From NCBI GenBank assembly GCA_013911065.1, contig JACERV010000018.1, forward strand, positions 1 to 64,000: a stretch of DNA of 64,000 nucleotides, written 5' to 3'. Below the pieces are notes generated by a model, which was not told the origin of the DNA, searched no databases, and saw nothing but the letters and a program-made list of their open reading frames with translations. Below are positions 52,349 to 60,315 of this stretch, piece by piece. The stretch is from Ruminococcus sp. (lineage in GTDB: Bacteria > Bacillota > Clostridia > Lachnospirales > Lachnospiraceae). Position 1 is the stretch's first letter. Each line of letters starts with the position of its first letter. The translations under genes and the position numbers were made by a program.

Positions 52349-52894
52349 TTATAATAATTCTTCTACTCTTTTTTCTACTTCAGAAATATCCTTTGTCGGT
52401 TCAAACCGCTCTACAACATTACCCTGTCTGTCAATTAAGAATTTTGTAAAATTCCATTTAATATCCGGTTCATCTTTGTAGTTTGGATTAGCCTCTCCCA
52501 ACATTTTCTCCAAAACAGGTGTCAGTTTATGCTCCGGCTGAAATCCTGCAAATCCTTTCTGCTCCTTAAGATATTTGAATAATGGTAATGCGCCGTCTCC
52601 GTTTACATCAATTTTAGAAAACCGTGGGAAAGTAGTTCCAAAATTCAAAGAGCAGAAGTTTCCAATCTCTTCATCGGTTCCAGGAGCCTGCCCCCCAAAC
52701 TGATTACATGGGAAATCCAAAATTTCAAATCCCTGGTCCTTATGCGCTTTATACAATTTTTCTAAATCCTCATATTGAGGTGTAAATCCACATTCTGTTG
52801 CCGTATTTATAATTAAGAGAACTTTTCCTTCATATTCCTTTAAATTAACATTATTTCCTTTTGCACTTTTCGCTTCAAATCCATAAATACCCAT
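52349..52894 (-). CDS. Glutathione peroxidase family (thiol peroxidase)
   Basis: 181 residues. Peroxidatic Cys35 in NTATECGFTPQY, Gln in DFPCNQFGGQ and Trp in IKWNFTKFLID make up the catalytic tetrad. A bacterial Cys-type GPx (BsaA-like), which usually takes electrons from thioredoxin. AGGAGGAACACT precedes ATG. Confidence 0.94.
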   Translation of the reverse strand: MGIYGFEAKSAKGNNVNLKEYEGKVLLIINTATECGFTPQYEDLEKLYKAHKDQGFEILDFPCNQFGGQAPGTDEEIGNFCSLNFGTTFPRFSKIDVNGDGALPLFKYLKEQKGFAGFQPEHKLTPVLEKMLGEANPNYKDEPDIKWNFTKFLIDRQGNVVERFEPTKDISEVEKRVEELL

Positions 52895-52904
52895 AGTGTT
52901 CCTC

Positions 52905-53327
52905 CTATCTTTTTCCTGAATTTATTATCCCGTTTGCAAATTCCTGAACTCTTTTTAAATCTTCCGTATCAGGCCTTCCCCGATGTAACATTTTAAAGCT
53001 TCCTCTGCAATGAAATTCCCGTTCGTCTACCGGAATCCCCTTCTGCTCTAATAGCTGTTTTACTTGCTTGTATGTGGATGGAAGCAAGGCTGCGGTACTG
53101 AAATTTACCACTTTTTTCACCTTGTCTTTATCCAATGCAGAGATAAATGTTTTCACCTCATTATCTACGCCTGCTGCATATACAGCGCTTCCGAGGAATA
53201 AAACATCAACCGGTTCTGTTATAGGCTGCTCAACAGTTCCGGCAGGAATGCCTGCTGCCTGGCTTATTGCATCTGCCAGCTTTTTTGTGTTTCCTGTTTT
53301 TGAATAGTAACGAATTGCCACTTTCAT
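52905..53327 (-). CDS. Flavodoxin family protein
   Basis: 140 residues, single flavodoxin fold. FMN phosphate loop YSKTGNTKKLA near the N-terminus and LFLGSAVYAAGVDNEVKTFI. Likely low-potential electron carrier; ten bases before the peroxidase gene, and first gene of the redox operon. Confidence 0.9.
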   Translation of the reverse strand: MKVAIRYYSKTGNTKKLADAISQAAGIPAGTVEQPITEPVDVLFLGSAVYAAGVDNEVKTFISALDKDKVKKVVNFSTAALLPSTYKQVKQLLEQKGIPVDEREFHCRGSFKMLHRGRPDTEDLKRVQEFANGIINSGKR

Positions 53328-53352
53328 TTTATTTCTACCACCCCTCTCTTTT

Positions 53353-53373
53353 CAATTATATTTAATTTAATTG
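53353..53373. promoter_or_regulatory. MarR/OhrR operator candidate
   Basis: CAATTA-N9-TAATTG inverted repeat, AT-rich like OhrR boxes, overlapping a TATAAT (minus strand, 53355-53360) upstream of the flavodoxin gene. Confidence 0.5.
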
Positions 53374-53458
53374 TCCGCAATCTTTATAATCAAAATATAG
53401 CACAATTTTCTCAGATTTGTCAATGCTTTTCACCTTTTTTTCAAACAGAATCAAGGCA

Positions 53459-53503
53459 AAGAGACCTTGCCGACGTCTTTAAATCAGCAAGGTCTCTTCT
53501 TTA
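53459..53503. terminator. Terminator after the DUF4256 gene
   Basis: AAGAGACCTTGC/GCAAGGTCTCTT arms (53459-53470 and 53487-53498) with a 16-nt loop. Confidence 0.75.
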
Positions 53504-53528
53504 ATGCAACATTCAGTCATTTAGTATC

Positions 53529-54095
53529 CTAGACCCGCAGCAAGCCCCTGAATCCTCTTGCAGAATAATAGCTTTCCACTCCATTATGATACACAAATAC
53601 TGTATCATAGCGGCAATCGCAAAAGAGGCCGCCGCCAAGTTTTCTAATATTATCCGGTGTTTTTACCCAGCTTGATGTTTTCAAATCGAACTTCCCAAGC
53701 TTTTGCAGCTCCCGGTATTCTTCCTCTGTCAAGACCTCAATCCCCATATCTGAGGCCATCCCAACAGCACTGTTTTCCGGTTTGTTCTGTTTTCTCGATG
53801 CCAGCGACTGAGGGTCATAGCAGATACTTCTGCGTCCTTTGGGACTTTCCGGGGAGCAGTCATAGAAAACATATTCATCCGTTTCCTTATCATAGCCCAC
53901 AACATCCGGCTCTCCGCCCGTTGCCTCCATCTCTCTCAGGGACCACATTTTTTCAGGGCTCGTGTCCAGTCTTTCCTGTACCTTGTCCCATTCAATATCT
54001 GCATGCCGGTCCATGTTCTTCTCAAAACGGGCTTTTAATGTTTCAAGTAATTCTTCACGCTGCTTTGATGACAATTCCTTTTTTCTATTCTCCAT
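53529..54095 (-). CDS. DUF4256 family protein
   Basis: About 188 residues from ATG 54095 (AAGGAGG upstream; ATG 54146 has none). EATGGEPDVVGYDKETDEYVFYDCSPESPKGRRSICYD and VFVYHNGVESYYSARGFRGLLRV are the conserved blocks of DUF4256. Soluble, function unknown. Confidence 0.88.
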   Translation of the reverse strand: MENRKKELSSKQREELLETLKARFEKNMDRHADIEWDKVQERLDTSPEKMWSLREMEATGGEPDVVGYDKETDEYVFYDCSPESPKGRRSICYDPQSLASRKQNKPENSAVGMASDMGIEVLTEEEYRELQKLGKFDLKTSSWVKTPDNIRKLGGGLFCDCRYDTVFVYHNGVESYYSARGFRGLLRV

Positions 54096-54261
54096 AACAA
54101 AACCTCCTTGCCTTTTAATCCATCTCCTTCTATTTTCCAAATTCATTTTCCTTATTTTAGTCTTTTTCAGGCATAAAGTAAAGCGGACTTCTGCAATCCG
54201 CTTTACTGTTTGTCTTTATATTCAGCGCCCTTTTCGACTGGGTTCAATTACATCTTTATTT

Positions 54262-55428
54262 CTAATACCACCTGGTCATCGGTAATTCGTTATTATGTCC
54301 CTTTGTCATTAATATCTGATGCAAATCAATGATTCCATTATTGAAGGTTGCTGCGCAGGAGCATAAATATAAATGCCACATTCTCGTAAATCTAGCCCCC
54401 ATCTTCTTTTCTATTTCTTCTCTGTTCTTACTAAAATTTCTTTCCCAGCATAGCAAAGTCCTGTTATAATGCCTTCTCAGACTTTCGATGTCTAACATAT
54501 AAAAATTGTACTCAGAAGTCAAATTAATGATTTCCCTCAGACTTGGAATTACACCTCCCGGGAAGATGTATTTTTTTATCCATGCATCACCGGGATACTC
54601 TTTTAATGCACTGATAAAGTGCAGCAGAAACATTCCCTGGGGTTTTAATACCTGGCCCACACATGAGAGAAATAGATTATAATTATCCCGCCCGACGTGT
54701 TCGATCATTCCTACGCTAACTACTCTGTCAAACAGCCACTCCTTTTTAGGCAGGTCCCTATAGTCCAGAATTTCTACGCTTAATAACTCTGATAATCCTT
54801 CGTCTACAATCCGTTTACTGAATTTTTCATATTGTTCCTGGCTAAGTGTAATCCCTGTCCCGCGGACACCATATTTTTTTGCCGCTTCAATCAGCAATTC
54901 ACCCCACCCGCATCCTATATCCAAAAGCTCCATTCCCGGCTTAAGATACAGCTTCTGCAATATTCTTTCTATTTTATTTTTCTGAGCTGTGAGGAGGGTA
55001 TCCTCTTCCGTTTTAAAATATCCGCAGGAATAACTCATTGTTTCATCCAGCCAGAGCTGATAAAAATCATTTCCAATATCATAATGAGAAGTCACTTCTT
55101 CCTTCTGATTCTTTTTGGACAGTGATGAATAAATCAATTTCTTCAATGCCTTTGTATCCGTATGGAATTTTCCCATCTGCCCCAGAAATTGGTTCAAGGC
55201 CTGATACAGGTTCCCTTCTATTCCAATATTTCCATCCATATATGCTTCTCCCAATGCAATAGATGTACTCGACATCAGACTTGACAATGGGATATCCTCT
55301 TTTACTGAAAGGGTAAACACAGGCTCTCCATCTCCTATTTTGTGCTCCTCTCCGCTTAGTTTTACCATAAATGGATGCTCATCAAATTTCTTCAAAAAAT
55401 TTACTATTGCATTATTGCTTATTGACAT
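54262..55428 (-). CDS. cfa: Cyclopropane-fatty-acyl-phospholipid synthase
   Basis: About 388 residues from ATG 55428 behind GGAGGAAG. SAM site LLDIGCGWGELLIEAA, SHYDIGNDFYQLWLDETMSYSCGYF and VGMIEHVGRDNYNLF with the family's catalytic carbonate-site residues. Methylenates unsaturated acyl chains of membrane lipids, typically on entry to stationary or acid stress. No partner gene in an operon. Confidence 0.94.
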   Translation of the reverse strand: MSISNNAIVNFLKKFDEHPFMVKLSGEEHKIGDGEPVFTLSVKEDIPLSSLMSSTSIALGEAYMDGNIGIEGNLYQALNQFLGQMGKFHTDTKALKKLIYSSLSKKNQKEEVTSHYDIGNDFYQLWLDETMSYSCGYFKTEEDTLLTAQKNKIERILQKLYLKPGMELLDIGCGWGELLIEAAKKYGVRGTGITLSQEQYEKFSKRIVDEGLSELLSVEILDYRDLPKKEWLFDRVVSVGMIEHVGRDNYNLFLSCVGQVLKPQGMFLLHFISALKEYPGDAWIKKYIFPGGVIPSLREIINLTSEYNFYMLDIESLRRHYNRTLLCWERNFSKNREEIEKKMGARFTRMWHLYLCSCAATFNNGIIDLHQILMTKGHNNELPMTRWY

Positions 55429-55523
55429 ATTCTCTTCCTCCAATCTAATTCAACCTATAAAACAATTCTTGACGGATTGTAAGAAATGTATTCAGCTATG
55501 ATTATGCTCTTTATTCAATGTTT

Positions 55524-56891
55524 TTATATCTTATTTTCTCTTAATCTGTTAAATTCTTTCTTCACCAGCAGCATTGTCCAAAGAACGATAACAGCATCAA
55601 TTGCAAAGGAACCGTAATATATGCCGCTCACTCCTACGACTTTCGGCAGAAGCAGCATCACAGGTATGTAAAACACAACCTGCCTTGCTATACCGATAAT
55701 CATGGCAGGCTTACTCTTGTCGATAGCCGGAAATAACGTCATTGCCATAAAAATAAAGGATAACACCGGCAGAATTGCCATATATATGCGGAAGTACATA
55801 AACTGGGTTCCCGTAAACACCTGATCCTTCAACATCATACCTAAAATAGAGCCAGGTGTGACAAGAGAGATGATCCAGAAAGGCAGTGTCAGCAGAAGTG
55901 CTGTCACGGCAAAAATCTTGTATGAGCGTATGACCCTGTCATATTGCTCTGCGCCGTAGTTGATACCGATGACCGGCTGGAGGGCACGCATCAGACCAAA
56001 GATAGGTGTGAGCAGAAATTGAAATACCCGGTAAACCACCCCGTAAAAGGCAATGCCTGATGTAGTACCATACCTCGCCAGCGCATTGAATACCACCAGC
56101 CCCTGAATCAGACTCATGACAGACATAATCAGAGAAGGCATACCAAGCCGCACTACAGAGGATGTAATCTCCCGGTCTCCTTTTAACGAAACTAGATTAG
56201 CCGGAAAGGTTGCCTTATCCCGCCCGAAATAAATCCAGCCTATCAATGTATAGACAAACATACCGACGTTCGTGCCCCAGGCCGCACCCTCAACGCCCAT
56301 ATTAAAAATTCCCATGAAAATGTAATTGAAAACAGCGTTGACAACCAAACCTGCTCCCATCATCCAGGCTGCTGTTTTCATCTTTCCCTCTGCACGTATA
56401 ATCATATTGCCCGCAAGTCCGTAAATCCAAAAGAATGCACCCACCGTACAGATTCTAAAATAGCTGACTCCATAAGCAAGAGCCTCACCCTTCCCGCCCA
56501 TCATTGCAATGAGAGGCTTTGCAAAAATAAAGGCGGCAGCCATGTAAAGAATAGCACATATAATAGACAATCGGTTTACCACACCCAGCAGGTTCCTTTG
56601 CGTCTTTATGTCTTTCGCGCCGATAGCGATGCTCAGCACCGAACCGGCGCCCACACCGATGAGCGAGCCAAGGGCAGTACTAATCTGGGAAAGGGGATAG
56701 GCAAGGGACACCCCGGCCAGAGCAACATCGTTGACAAACTGCCCCACGAAGATAGCGTCCAGCACAGCATTGAAGCCGTACAGTACCATAGCCACCACAG
56801 CAGGCCATGAAAGCTGGGCCATCACCTTCCACAGTCCCTCATTCAGTATAAATTGCTTTTGTTTTTCCTTTTCATCAATTGCATTGATCAT
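55524..56891 (-). CDS. MATE family efflux transporter
   Basis: 455 residues, twelve helices; VMAQLSWPAVVAMVLYGFNAVLDAIFVGQFV opens repeat 1. Member of the DinF/NorM-related group, distinct from the MATE at 19037. AGGAGG before ATG. Located 90 bp downstream of a TetR gene on the same strand. Confidence 0.92.
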   Translation of the reverse strand: MINAIDEKEKQKQFILNEGLWKVMAQLSWPAVVAMVLYGFNAVLDAIFVGQFVNDVALAGVSLAYPLSQISTALGSLIGVGAGSVLSIAIGAKDIKTQRNLLGVVNRLSIICAILYMAAAFIFAKPLIAMMGGKGEALAYGVSYFRICTVGAFFWIYGLAGNMIIRAEGKMKTAAWMMGAGLVVNAVFNYIFMGIFNMGVEGAAWGTNVGMFVYTLIGWIYFGRDKATFPANLVSLKGDREITSSVVRLGMPSLIMSVMSLIQGLVVFNALARYGTTSGIAFYGVVYRVFQFLLTPIFGLMRALQPVIGINYGAEQYDRVIRSYKIFAVTALLLTLPFWIISLVTPGSILGMMLKDQVFTGTQFMYFRIYMAILPVLSFIFMAMTLFPAIDKSKPAMIIGIARQVVFYIPVMLLLPKVVGVSGIYYGSFAIDAVIVLWTMLLVKKEFNRLRENKI

Positions 56892-56927
56892 GATTATTCC
56901 TCCTGTAATAAAAGAGTTACTTTTAGA

Positions 56928-56943
56928 GTTAGTTTTCGCTAAC
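56928..56943. promoter_or_regulatory. GTTAG-N6-CTAAC inverted repeat before the MATE gene
   Basis: Third copy of the motif found at nikA and lysR; 36 bp before the MATE start. No clear -10 at the same spacing here. Confidence 0.4.
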
Positions 56944-56953
56944 CAACAGCTAA

Positions 56954-56981
56954 ATAAAATCCCCTTTTCTAAAAGGGAATT
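56954..56981 (-). terminator. Hairpin between TetR and MATE genes
   Basis: AAAATTCCCTTTT paired with AAAAGGGGATTTT around AG, then ATTT on the minus strand; directly abuts the TetR stop. Confidence 0.65.
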
Positions 56982-57602
56982 TTATGCGGGCGTTCTAAAC
57001 CCCAGGACCCGGTTCCAGTTGAACAGGTCACAGACCAGCTTGCAGTGGGCTTCCATCTGATCCCATGTGTAACCGTGGATAAACGGTTCGTAGATCGTGG
57101 TCCAAAATGCAGAGAGCAGAATGTGCATTTCCTCTGTGGAAATATTCACATGTGTCAGCCCCCGCCTTCTGGCTTCCAGAAAATACTCATAAGTCTTTGC
57201 GGTCATTGTTTCCACAAAGTCGTGCTGAAAATTGGCATACCGGGTTCCCCCTGCGCCTGAAATAAGCAGTACAAAACCATCGTGATATTTATAGAGAAAT
57301 CGAAACCATTCCGTCATGCTTTCATCCATCTCCCACGCTCTGATAAGTGCTTCGTCAGACAAGTCACATGCCTGTGCGGCACTTCGCTTTTCCACAAAGT
57401 CATCCAATGCTGCAGCCGTATCAGCTACCACCGCGCAAAACAAATCTTCTTTCCCCTTGTACCGCTTGTACAGGGCACCCGTAGTAACCCCGGCTTCCCG
57501 GCATATTGCTTTTAAGGAAGACTTTTCAAACCCATGGGAAAGGAACTCCTTTTTTGCGCTCTCCATGATACGTGGATCAATGGAGTGATCCGGTTTGGAC
57601 AT
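56982..57602 (-). CDS. TetR family transcriptional regulator
   Basis: 206 residues. HTH SSLKAICREAGVTTGALYKRYKGKEDLF is canonical. The C-terminal domain has GFVLLISGAGGTRYANFQHDFVE, a TetR group often next to MATE pumps. It is preceded by a promoter overlapped by a 21-bp palindrome (57630-57650), so self-repression is likely. Confidence 0.92.
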   Translation of the reverse strand: MSKPDHSIDPRIMESAKKEFLSHGFEKSSLKAICREAGVTTGALYKRYKGKEDLFCAVVADTAAALDDFVEKRSAAQACDLSDEALIRAWEMDESMTEWFRFLYKYHDGFVLLISGAGGTRYANFQHDFVETMTAKTYEYFLEARRRGLTHVNISTEEMHILLSAFWTTIYEPFIHGYTWDQMEAHCKLVCDLFNWNRVLGFRTPA

Positions 57603-57629
57603 TTGACAGTTTCACCTCCTCATGCAAGA

Positions 57630-57676
57630 ACTGATAATTCAATTATCAGTTTAGCAGGCAGTATACAATCTGTCAA
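57630..57676 (-). promoter_or_regulatory. tetR promoter with 21-bp palindromic operator
   Basis: TTGACA (57671-57676), 17 bp, TAAACT (57648-57653); palindrome with half ACTGATAATT, centre at 57640, covers the -10 edge and the transcription start. Confidence 0.75.
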
Positions 57677-57690
57677 GCAGCCTTTGAAGT

Positions 57691-58182
57691 TTAGGTTTCA
57701 GGAAAAACAGTTCTGTCTCTGAAGGACTTGAACCGGCGGTGGATATCTGGATTTTCTTCAAAAAATTTCAGCAGTGTCTGAATTCTCAATACCGTAGATG
57801 AAGACAGCATATGCTCGACCAATTCTGTCTCTTCCAGTGGGTTAGAACTTCCGGCCAAAGCAAAAAAATGCTCTATGATATTATGGCGTTCCAGCAAATA
57901 TGCCCCGGTTATTCTGCCTTCTTCAGTCAAAAGAATGCTGTCAAGACGGTCATATTCCAGGTAACCCAGCTTAACAAGCCGTGAAACCATTTTTGATACA
58001 GATGACGGCCGGACATTCAGGCATTCTGAAAGTTTATTTACGCGGGTATAACTTTCTTCCAGGCATAACCGGTATGCCATCTCAAGATAATCCTCCAGAG
58101 CAGGTGTAAGCCCGCTCTCATTTTGCTTTTTTAACTGATATCCCCGGACAGTACGAAATTCGTTTTCTGCAGGCTTACTCAT
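57691..58182 (-). CDS. DtxR/MntR-like metalloregulator, short form
   Basis: About 163 residues. TPALEDYLEMAYRLCLEESYTRVNKLSECLNVRPSSVSKMV is a DtxR wHTH, followed by the dimerisation part with ERHNIIEHFFALAG and a His/Glu set (ETELVEHMLS) that could bind Mn or Fe. No SH3/FeoA domain. ATG 58182 fits GAGG better than ATG 58188. Divergent from the metal transporter locus. Confidence 0.87.
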   Translation of the reverse strand: MSKPAENEFRTVRGYQLKKQNESGLTPALEDYLEMAYRLCLEESYTRVNKLSECLNVRPSSVSKMVSRLVKLGYLEYDRLDSILLTEEGRITGAYLLERHNIIEHFFALAGSSNPLEETELVEHMLSSSTVLRIQTLLKFFEENPDIHRRFKSFRDRTVFPET

Positions 58183-58275
58183 AAACATTCATCCTCGCTA
58201 AGTTTTTATACAATATATTCGTAACACTTTCCCCTTAGTCATCATAAATTAGTCATGGGAAACAGTATTTCCCTC

Positions 58276-58291
58276 CCCTAACAAATTAGGG
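58276..58291. promoter_or_regulatory. CCCTAA-CAAA-TTAGGG inverted repeat
   Basis: A 16-bp palindrome between the divergent metalloregulator genes; its halves are those of a DtxR box in outward order. Possible second regulator site. Confidence 0.4.
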
Positions 58292-58319
58292 ATCGACATC
58301 AGTAATTTATAAAAATTAT

Positions 58320-58348
58320 TTGCATTTCTTGTTATTTAGGCATATAAT
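58320..58348 (+). promoter_or_regulatory. Promoter of the metal-transport leader
   Basis: TTGCAT (58320-58325), 17 bp, TATAAT (58343-58348). Confidence 0.75.
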
Positions 58349-58358
58349 ATAATTAATA

Positions 58359-58372
58359 TTAGGCTTACCTAA
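58359..58372. promoter_or_regulatory. DtxR/IdeR-type metal box
   Basis: TTAGGCTTACCTAA: TTAGG-N4-CCTAA matches the DtxR-family palindrome and lies at the predicted start of transcription, so metal-loaded regulator should block the leader, the miniprotein and the transporter genes. Confidence 0.8.
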
Positions 58373-58409
58373 ATATTGAGATATATAAGATTAGTAATGG
58401 AGAAAAATA

Positions 58410-58517
58410 ATGGATGATTATGTAAAACGGTTATTTCGACGCAAAATACTGAATTTATCCGCAGCGGCTTTCATCTTACTGGTTGGAACACTTGTGGAAA
58501 TGCTCCTATCTTCTTGA
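58410..58517 (+). CDS. 35-aa membrane miniprotein under a metal box
   Basis: Reading MDDYVKRLFRRKILNLSAAA then FILLVGTLVEMLLSS; a basic N-terminus and one membrane helix. GGAG lies seven bases before ATG. It is the first reading frame behind the DtxR box and promoter, and its stop lies in the first 32-bp repeat. No homology recognised. Small metal-regulated proteins such as MntS are known in enterobacteria, but no sequence link is claimed. Confidence 0.55.
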   Translation: MDDYVKRLFRRKILNLSAAAFILLVGTLVEMLLSS

Positions 58518-58605
58518 ACATTAGCAGTTCAAGAAGTATACCTTATTGACCATTAGTAGCTCAATAAGTATACCTTATTGACCATTAGTAGCTCAATAAG
58601 TATAG
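58511..58605 (+). repeat. Three tandem 32-bp palindromic repeats
   Basis: Units at 58511-58542, 58543-58574 and 58575-58605. The second and third are identical over 31 bases; each has TTATTGA/TCAATAA (or TTCTTGA/TCAAGAA) arms flanking CATTAGTAG, then AAGTATA. Each unit also spells TTGAMC, 17 bp, TATASM, a promoter-like spacing. A fourth copy lies at 1301-1332. Confidence 0.9.
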
Positions 58606-58678
58606 AGTAATGCTTTTTAAAGTGAAACTAAACTACTAAAATTATACAACGCATTTGCGGTAAACGGAGGAAAACAAA

Positions 58679-59335
58679 ATGACACCTAATAAAGAAGACT
58701 ACTTAAAAGCTATTTATAAACTTGGAGGTATGGAGGAACTGGTGGGCAACAAACAAATTGCAGAAACTCTGCAGATTGCCCCTGCTTCTGTTACGGAAAT
58801 GCTGGGAAAGCTGAAGCGGGAGGGATTAATCCATTACGAGCCTTATAAAGGATCCCGTCTGACGTCTGAGGGAATTCGCTCTGCAATCTTATTGGTACGC
58901 GGACATCGTCTGTGGGAGGTATTTCTGATGCGTCATCTGGGCTACTCGTGGAGTGAAGCTCACGAGGACGCAGAGCTGCTGGAGCATATCACACCCTCCC
59001 GCCTGACAGCCCGGCTGGATCAATTTCTGAATTACCCGGCATATTGCCCTCACGGCAGTGCTATTCCTCACCCTGACGGACATATCAACCTTATACCTCT
59101 GCAGCCTCTGATCCATCTTTCCGTCGGCACGGACTCTCATATCCGGCGTGTAACGGAAGAAACGGAATTGCTGGATTACCTGCAGGAAAGCGGAATTGTA
59201 ATTGGATGTTCTGTCCGCATTATAGAAGCAGCACCTTATGAAGGGCCATTTACACTTGATTTAGAAGGAAGGCGTGTTCAAATCAGTTATAAAGCTGCCA
59301 GCCAGATCTTTGTAGACAGGACGGAGGAACTATAA
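58679..59335 (+). CDS. DtxR family metal-dependent regulator, full length
   Basis: 218 residues. wHTH NKEDYLKAIYKLGGMEELVGNKQIAETLQIAPASVTEMLGKL, metal/dimer domain with LRHL-like HLGYSWSEAHEDAELLEHITP, and a C-terminal SH3/FeoA-like domain (about 140-218). It most likely controls the TroA-type transporter immediately downstream through the box at 58359. GGAGG before ATG. Confidence 0.92.
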   Translation: MTPNKEDYLKAIYKLGGMEELVGNKQIAETLQIAPASVTEMLGKLKREGLIHYEPYKGSRLTSEGIRSAILLVRGHRLWEVFLMRHLGYSWSEAHEDAELLEHITPSRLTARLDQFLNYPAYCPHGSAIPHPDGHINLIPLQPLIHLSVGTDSHIRRVTEETELLDYLQESGIVIGCSVRIIEAAPYEGPFTLDLEGRRVQISYKAASQIFVDRTEEL

Positions 59336-59362
59336 CACAACTATATTATTCAGGAGGTTATT

Positions 59363-60301
59363 ATGAAACAAAAAATCAAAGGACTTCTCGGCGCGGTACT
59401 GAGCTTATCCTTGCTGCTTGCAGGCTGCTCAGCTCCCGCATCAGACACCGGAGCCACGGAAGATAAATTGAACGTTGTCGCTACCACCACGATGCTGGCA
59501 GACTTATCCACCGTTATCGGCGGCGAACGGGTTACAGTGGATGGTCTCATGGGACCCGGTATTGACCCGCATCTTTATCAGGCCAGTGAGGGGGATGTGT
59601 CCCTGATGCAGAAAGCAGATATCGTTGTATATAACGGCCTGCATCTGGAAGGTAAGATGGGCGAAATATTTGAAAACCTGTCCGGAGGGAAAGCGAATGT
59701 CATCTGTATCGAGGATGGGCTGGACGAATCCAGGCTTTTGGCTTCGGAGGATGACAGCTCCGCACACGACCCGCATATCTGGTTTGATGTAGCTTTGTGG
59801 AAGAAAGCGGCAAAAACCGTTGCGGATGGATTATCCCAGGCCGATCCTGACGGAAAAGCGGATTACGAAGCCAATCTGGAATCTTATCTAAAAGAACTGG
59901 ACGAAACGGATACATACATCCGGAATCGTGCGGCAGAACTGCCAGAGGCACAGCGCGTGCTGGTTACGGCTCATGATGCATTTCAATATTTCGGTAAAGC
60001 ATACGGTTTTGAAGTGCGGGGCCTGCAGGGCATCAGCACAGATGCTGAAGCCGGTACCGCAGATGTAAGCGCTTTGGCTGACTTCATAGTGGAACGGCAG
60101 ATCAAGGCCATTTTTGTAGAATCCTCTGTGCCTCCGAAAACCATCGAGGCGCTGCAGGCCGCTGTAAAAGCTAAAAACTTTGATGTTGCCATCGGCGGCG
60201 AGCTTTACTCCGACTCTCTGGGAGACCCCGAAGCCGGGACCGACACCTATGTTCTGACCGTGAAAGCCAATATTGATACAATTGTGGATGCTTTAAAGTG
60301 A
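59363..60301 (+). CDS. Metal ABC transporter substrate-binding lipoprotein (TroA type)
   Basis: 312 residues; lipobox with Cys22 (LLAGCSA). Cluster A-I fold with ligand candidates His70 (GIDPHLYQ), His138 (HDPHIWFD), His204 (TAHDAFQYF) and Asp284 (ELYSDSLG): a His3-Asp set as in TroA/ZnuA, lacking the long His-rich loop of ZnuA. Binds Mn, Zn or Fe; the DtxR control favours Mn or Fe. AGGAGG before ATG. Confidence 0.92.
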   Translation: MKQKIKGLLGAVLSLSLLLAGCSAPASDTGATEDKLNVVATTTMLADLSTVIGGERVTVDGLMGPGIDPHLYQASEGDVSLMQKADIVVYNGLHLEGKMGEIFENLSGGKANVICIEDGLDESRLLASEDDSSAHDPHIWFDVALWKKAAKTVADGLSQADPDGKADYEANLESYLKELDETDTYIRNRAAELPEAQRVLVTAHDAFQYFGKAYGFEVRGLQGISTDAEAGTADVSALADFIVERQIKAIFVESSVPPKTIEALQAAVKAKNFDVAIGGELYSDSLGDPEAGTDTYVLTVKANIDTIVDALK

Positions 60302-60315
60302 TGGGAGGGATTCTC

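Noticed and set aside
58511-58605. CRISPR-like tandem repeat
   Set aside because: Units abut with no variable spacers and each unit is itself palindromic; no cas genes.
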